DNA from: Dongia_B sp035539215
GTDB taxonomy: Bacteria; Pseudomonadota; Alphaproteobacteria; Dongiales; Dongiaceae
Direction: 5' to 3'
Length of the DNA: 64,000 nt
NCBI GenBank assembly: GCA_035539215.1
Contig: DATLIX010000133.1
Location: 1 to 64,000, forward strand
Shown here piece after piece: positions 60,033 to 64,000 of this stretch. The translations under genes were made by a program, and so were the position numbers. Positions within the stretch are counted from its first letter, which is position 1, and the number at the start of each line of letters is the position of its first letter. The notes beneath the pieces were generated by a model. It saw nothing but the letters and a program-made list of their open reading frames with translations. It ran no database searches and had not been told where the DNA came from.

Positions 60033-61022
60033 TTATTGGATGCGGCCAATTCGTACATCCTCGCGGATGTCGTGCAGCGATTGTTGCACGGCTTCCCTGG
60101 TATTCAGTCGGTTTTTCCAACCGAGCCCCCGGATCCGCTTGGTCTCGAGACGGACGATCGGCACATCGCCCTTCCAGCCACGGTCGCCACCCGTATACTC
60201 ATAGGCAACATTCATCGGGGATAGGCCCATGCATTCGACCGCGAGGTCGGCGATCTCTCGCACCGAGATATAATCACCTGTTGCTACGTTGAAGGTCTGG
60301 AACGGCGCATCGACACGCTGATGCGCCAGCAGAACGGCATCGACGACATCATCGACGTGAATATAAGACTTGCTTTGCCGGCCATCGCCGAGTATGCGCA
60401 AACGCGTCTTATCCGTCGACAATCGGCGCACGAAGTCGAAACCGACGCCGTGGGTCTGACGAGCACCGACTACATTGCCAAACCGGAACACACAACCCGA
60501 GATGCCAAACATGGCAGCGTAGGCAGCAATCAGCGCCTCGCCCGCGAGCTTGCTCGCGCCGTATGTGGAGCTGGGAATGAGGGGGCCATGATCCTCCTCG
60601 GCCTCAACGTAGCCGAGATCGCCATAGACGCCGCTGCCCGAGGCGTAAAGAATTCGGCCGGCGCCGCTGCGTCGCATCGCTTCGACGACATTGTTGGTCA
60701 ATGCAGTACCTTCGATGAAATCGACCTGAGGATCGGTCATCGCCTTGGCGATATCAGGGTTAGAGGCGAGATGGATAACGACCTCGACACCGGTCAAGGC
60801 CGCCGTTAACGCGTTCAGTTCCTTGACATCGCCGCTGATGACGCGCAAACGCGATTCGTTTCCGTGATGAGCAAGATGGAAGCGGCGCCCACTGGAGAAA
60901 TTGTCGTAGACAACGACTGAAGCGACATCAATGTCTGCGAGCAAGCGGTCGACGAAATGGCTGCCGATAAAGCCAGCTCCGCCGATGACACAAAAATTAC
61001 GGCCACGATCGGTCAGCATCAT
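60033..61022 (-). CDS. NAD-dependent nucleotide-sugar epimerase/dehydratase
   Basis: A 329-aa extended SDR. The NAD motif is VIGGAGFIGSHF (12-23), HLASNPDI follows, YASGSGVYGD holds the catalytic Ser/Thr region, and STYGASKLAGE has the Tyr-x3-Lys pair. It resembles UDP-glucose 4-epimerase relatives that act on nucleotide sugars of surface polysaccharides. In this operon it may modify the GDP-heptose product. The exact reaction is not predictable. Confidence 0.85.
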   Translation of the reverse strand: MMLTDRGRNFCVIGGAGFIGSHFVDRLLADIDVASVVVYDNFSSGRRFHLAHHGNESRLRVISGDVKELNALTAALTGVEVVIHLASNPDIAKAMTDPQVDFIEGTALTNNVVEAMRRSGAGRILYASGSGVYGDLGYVEAEEDHGPLIPSSTYGASKLAGEALIAAYAAMFGISGCVFRFGNVVGARQTHGVGFDFVRRLSTDKTRLRILGDGRQSKSYIHVDDVVDAVLLAHQRVDAPFQTFNVATGDYISVREIADLAVECMGLSPMNVAYEYTGGDRGWKGDVPIVRLETKRIRGLGWKNRLNTREAVQQSLHDIREDVRIGRIQ

Positions 61023-61615
61023 CTCCTGGATTCCCAGGTCGTCTGCACGCGCTTCAATGCGGGATGACTGACGAGCAGATGCCAGACGACCGCGGCCAAA
61101 CCTTCGGTATGCGGCGTGACTCGGTCCTCATAGAGCGGGGGGATAACCACACAAGCGTCCGCTACACTATCAGTGAACCCGCCATTACGGCCGACAATGC
61201 CGTAAATTCTGGCATCGCGAACACGTGCCAGTTCCAGCGCCCGAACCAAATTGACCGAAATGCTCTTGTCCCTGTTGCCGCCGCCAACCGAGAACACCAG
61301 AATGGCGTCCTTCGATCCCAGGCGGGACGTTTTCAGCCATTCCGCAAAAACCGATTCCCAGCCTTCGTCATTGGTCCGGGCCGTCAGTTCGGACACATTG
61401 TCGGTCGGAGCGTAGGCTTCGATCTCACAGATTTTTCTAAAATCATTGACTGCGTGGCCGGCATGGCCGGCCGAACCACCGACACCAAGAATGAAAAGGC
61501 GTCCGCCCGCATCGCGCAAATGGGCCAATCCTTTGGCGATGGCGTCGATCGATGCCGTCGGCAAGGCCTTGATGATGTCAATCGTCTCGTCCAGATAGGT
61601 CTGCGTGAATGTCAT
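61019..61615 (-). CDS. gmhA: SIS-domain sedoheptulose-7-phosphate isomerase-like protein (GmhA)
   Basis: A 198-aa SIS-domain isomerase. LFILGVGGSAGHAGHAVNDFRK is the phosphosugar loop, LVFSVGGGNRD is the second SIS segment, and TEGLAAVVWHLLVSHP is the C-terminal helix. It probably converts sedoheptulose 7-phosphate to D-glycero-D-manno-heptose 7-phosphate. The ATG at 61615 has GGAAG 6 nt upstream; upstream ATGs lack a good site. It is the first gene of the sugar operon. Confidence 0.83.
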   Translation of the reverse strand: MTFTQTYLDETIDIIKALPTASIDAIAKGLAHLRDAGGRLFILGVGGSAGHAGHAVNDFRKICEIEAYAPTDNVSELTARTNDEGWESVFAEWLKTSRLGSKDAILVFSVGGGNRDKSISVNLVRALELARVRDARIYGIVGRNGGFTDSVADACVVIPPLYEDRVTPHTEGLAAVVWHLLVSHPALKRVQTTWESRR

Positions 61616-61814
61616 GCTGGCTTCCGAAGGCGGCATAATCTCGTACTCGGACAGCCTCGCAGGGACACGTAAAAAAAGCATGAATAACGGAAAATTAACC
61701 TGCCGCCAGCAGTGTCAAACACGCTGTGCAAGCGCGTAGAATTTATCTCGAAAGTGCTTCGATTCCCTCACAACAGAATGGCCGCTCTCGGTCGAGGATA
61801 ACAGGCGGAAAACG

Positions 61815-63098
61815 ATGACAGTCGGAATCCTCGGTGGTGGCCTAGTTGGGCTGGTGATCGGCGCGCATCTCGATGAGCCGTGCGAAATTCTCGAAGCCGA
61901 TGAGGTTACGGGCGGTCATTGTCGCAGCCTGGTTGCAGGTGGATACACCTTCGATATCGGTGGCCCGCATATTATGTTTTCGCAAAACAAAGACGTCTTG
62001 AACTACATGATCTCCATGCTCGGCGACAACGTAGCGACCAGCCGTCGCAATAATCAGATTCTCTACGACGGCCGTTACGTGAAATACCCCTTTGAGAACG
62101 GACTCGGCTCATTATCGGCTGAAGATCGCTATGATTGCCTCTATCACTTCCTGTTCAATGAATACAAAGGCGGCAATACACTCAAGGATTGGATCTACGC
62201 GACCTTTGGCAAGGGTATCGCCGAGAAATATATGCTGCCCTATAACGAAAAGATCTGGAATCTGCCGAGCGATCAGATGAGTTCGGACTGGGTCGAAGGG
62301 CGGGTGCCGCGGCCGCCGGCTGAGGATATCATCAAGTCGGCCGTGGGTATCGAAACCGAGGGATATACCCATCAGCTTTACTTCCAATATCCCCGCGCTG
62401 GCGGCATCGAGGCGCTCGCCCAGGCCTTCGCTGAGAAATGCCGAGCCGTCTCCACCGGCTTCCGCGTGCGCTATGTCTGGCGGGAAGGTGCTCAGTGGCA
62501 TGTCAGCGACGGTAACGAGACCCGGCACTATGAGCGTCTCATCTCGACGATTCCCATCCAGGATCTGATCCGGGCCTTGCCCGATGTGCCTGAGAACGTT
62601 ACCGAGCGCGTCGCGGCCTTGCGTTTTAACTCTCTGAGCGTCGTCATGCTCGGCGTCGAGACGACGTCACCCCTCCCCTATACTGCTCTCTATATTCCCG
62701 ACCCGTCGGTACCGTTTCACCGTGTCTCCTTTCCGCATAACTTCAGCCCCGGCGCCGCTCCGGCGGGGCATATGGGAGTGATGGCTGAGATCACGACAAA
62801 TCCAGGTGACGGCATTCACGACTTGACGGATGACGACTTGATTGCGCGCGTGGTTGGCGACCTTGCCAGGCTCTCCTTGATCGATCCCAAGAATCTGCGC
62901 TTCCAGGCGGTGCATCGCACGAAATATGCTTATGTCATCCGCACATTCGACTATGCAGAGAACTTGGCCGCCGGCCTCAACTACCTGAACGAACTGGGCA
63001 TTGTCAGTTCCGGGCGGAATGCCGAATTCTCCTATATCAATATGGATGAAGCAATTCGCCGCGGTCTTGCTGTCGCAGCACGTCTCAATGGCAAATGA
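61815..63098 (+). CDS. FAD-dependent UDP-galactopyranose mutase-like oxidoreductase
   Basis: A 427-aa flavoprotein. The dinucleotide motif GILGGGLVGLVIG is at residues 4-16, followed by ILEADEVTGGHCRS. The segment FDIGGPHIMFSQNKDVL and the ILYDGRYVKYPFENGL stretch recall UDP-galactopyranose mutase and protoporphyrinogen-oxidase-like enzymes found in polysaccharide clusters. It is divergent from the heptose operon. It may isomerise a nucleotide sugar ring, possibly a heptose, but its substrate is open. Confidence 0.82.
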   Translation: MTVGILGGGLVGLVIGAHLDEPCEILEADEVTGGHCRSLVAGGYTFDIGGPHIMFSQNKDVLNYMISMLGDNVATSRRNNQILYDGRYVKYPFENGLGSLSAEDRYDCLYHFLFNEYKGGNTLKDWIYATFGKGIAEKYMLPYNEKIWNLPSDQMSSDWVEGRVPRPPAEDIIKSAVGIETEGYTHQLYFQYPRAGGIEALAQAFAEKCRAVSTGFRVRYVWREGAQWHVSDGNETRHYERLISTIPIQDLIRALPDVPENVTERVAALRFNSLSVVMLGVETTSPLPYTALYIPDPSVPFHRVSFPHNFSPGAAPAGHMGVMAEITTNPGDGIHDLTDDDLIARVVGDLARLSLIDPKNLRFQAVHRTKYAYVIRTFDYAENLAAGLNYLNELGIVSSGRNAEFSYINMDEAIRRGLAVAARLNGK

Positions 63099-63136
63099 AT
63101 GTCGCGCTTGCAGCCTGGCGTCATAGGCCATACCGG

Positions 63137-64000
63137 CTATTCTGGGATGAGGTCCGCGCAATCATAGATATAGAGCGCGCCAGCCCCATATTTCGAGGCG
63201 TCAAGGGCAATCAGGGCGCGATAGGGTTGGCGATCGGCGACGACATAGGCGATCATAGGATCTTCGCATAGGCGGGGCAATGCCCGCGGAGCCCACGGAT
63301 GGCCGTAAGTGAGCCAGGAGGTTCTATAACGAAGATTGGCGGCAGGCGCGCCCGTAACTTCGAGGTGCTTTGCCCGCCGCAGGATCTCGATCGCAGCGTC
63401 ACGCGAAAAGGCAACGACATTTTGCTGCTCCGGGGACAAATAGGATGTGCGGCCAAGGCCGACCCAGACCAGATCAGGATCTCCTTCCCAAAGGATGTCA
63501 CCCGAACGCGACAAGTTTCCAGCGGCCGTTCTCATCATCGATATCAGATGATATGTGCGGGCGACTTCGCCTTGAAGTAACGTCAAGGTCCAGAAGAACG
63601 TAAGCAGGAACGCTGGAATCAGGGCTAGAAGGCCGGGAAGCATCCAACCTCGGTACCGATATGCCCAAACAATACCGAGTGCTATCGCCAGGACCAGCGC
63701 CGGCTTGAGCCGTAGGAAGACAGCGCCAATTTCCATGGCTGCAAGCAGGGAAGATGTGGACGCGCCTCCCGATGAGGCCTGCGATACGTCAAACACGTAG
63801 CGAGCCGTGACCATAGCCGACAGAGCGAAACCGGCAACCGATGCCATGACGGCGCATAGCCGGATCAACTTTTCCGTCCGCGACGATCCCCGCTCCACGC
63901 TCGTCATCTCGGCGGCAAATGCGAGAGTAATTCCAACAAGTGCCAGGAACACCTGTGGCCAACCTTCCAGGCCGATCGCGGGAAGGAAGACCCACAAGGC
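63137..64000 (-). CDS. Integral membrane protein, 5' end missing
   Basis: At least 286 codons reading in from the right window edge; the true start is outside. At least five hydrophobic segments occur (for example VFLALVGITLAFAAEM and LVLAIALGIVWAYRYRGWML), followed by a soluble C-terminal part of about 130 residues that begins near TYHLISMMRTAAGN and ends in YIYDCADLIPE. The layout resembles membrane proteins of polysaccharide or glycosyltransferase-C clusters, with a periplasmic C-terminal domain. No catalytic motif is visible and no function is assigned. Confidence 0.7.
   Translation of the reverse strand, partial: ALWVFLPAIGLEGWPQVFLALVGITLAFAAEMTSVERGSSRTEKLIRLCAVMASVAGFALSAMVTARYVFDVSQASSGGASTSSLLAAMEIGAVFLRLKPALVLAIALGIVWAYRYRGWMLPGLLALIPAFLLTFFWTLTLLQGEVARTYHLISMMRTAAGNLSRSGDILWEGDPDLVWVGLGRTSYLSPEQQNVVAFSRDAAIEILRRAKHLEVTGAPAANLRYRTSWLTYGHPWAPRALPRLCEDPMIAYVVADRQPYRALIALDASKYGAGALYIYDCADLIPE

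Overview
The window is GC-rich, gene-dense DNA from a Gram-negative proteobacterium. LolA-type carriers, outer-membrane lipoproteins, heptose metabolism and an MMPL/RND exporter all point that way. I favour an alphaproteobacterium, from the overall gene style (XRE-Hyf operon, Pro/Ala-rich PRC-barrel protein, UgpC-type sugar transporter beside a BtpA/FGGY module). That is inference: no rRNA or other taxonomic marker is present. No tRNA, rRNA, CRISPR array, prophage or insertion sequence was recognised.

Layout. (1) 1-5.3 kb: the start of rplU (ribosomal protein L21) with a good promoter, an acyltransferase-3 membrane protein, a divergent SRAP/YedK-like protein that lacks key active-site residues, a lone sulfoacetaldehyde acetyltransferase (xsc), and a small exported protein. 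(2) 5.3-20.9 kb: a complete aryl polyene (APE) pigment cluster. Fifteen tightly overlapping minus-strand genes (apeC to apeR) diverge from a phosphopantetheinyl transferase and a methyltransferase on the plus strand. All 18 ape functions are present, but the AMP ligase (ApeH) and a FabZ-like dehydratase (ApeI) are fused in one protein. Three perfect 18-bp tandem repeats lie in the control region. (3) 20.9-30.2 kb: a carbohydrate catabolic island. An ABC sugar importer and an SDR dehydrogenase are divergent from a DeoR regulator, a BtpA/SgcQ protein, an FGGY kinase and a HAD phosphatase. (4) 30.2-38.5 kb: a benzoate/catechol operon, catB-catC-catA-benA-benB-benC-benD-enol-lactonase, divergent from a CatR/BenM-type LysR gene. 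A perfect ATAC-N7-GTAT operator sits about 64 bp upstream of the predicted catB start site. The operon converts benzoate to 3-oxoadipate; CoA transfer and thiolysis genes are not here. (5) 38.5-47 kb: a PRC-barrel protein, an MFS transporter, an amylo-alpha-1,6-glucosidase-like enzyme, a GT4 glycosyltransferase and an ABC exporter. (6) 47-54.6 kb: an XRE regulator and hyfB-C-E-F-G-I-like genes. They encode a group 4 hydrogenase/complex I-like membrane complex whose large subunit has lost its first NiFe cysteine pair and which has no ferredoxin-like subunit in the operon. (7) 54.6-64 kb: a small coiled-coil protein, a spermidine synthase-like protein, a hairpin-rich spacer, a frameshifted methyltransferase, and a surface-sugar operon (SIS isomerase, epimerase, HAD phosphatase, transaldolase, GHMP kinase, nucleotidyltransferase). 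This operon looks like a GDP-heptose pathway with its own possible sedoheptulose-7-phosphate source. It is followed by a UDP-galactopyranose mutase-like flavoprotein and a truncated membrane protein.

The most unusual items are the ApeH-ApeI fusion and its repeat-bearing control region, the cysteine-less Hyf/Ehr-like complex with its own XRE switch, the transaldolase inside the heptose operon, and the catalytically altered SRAP protein.
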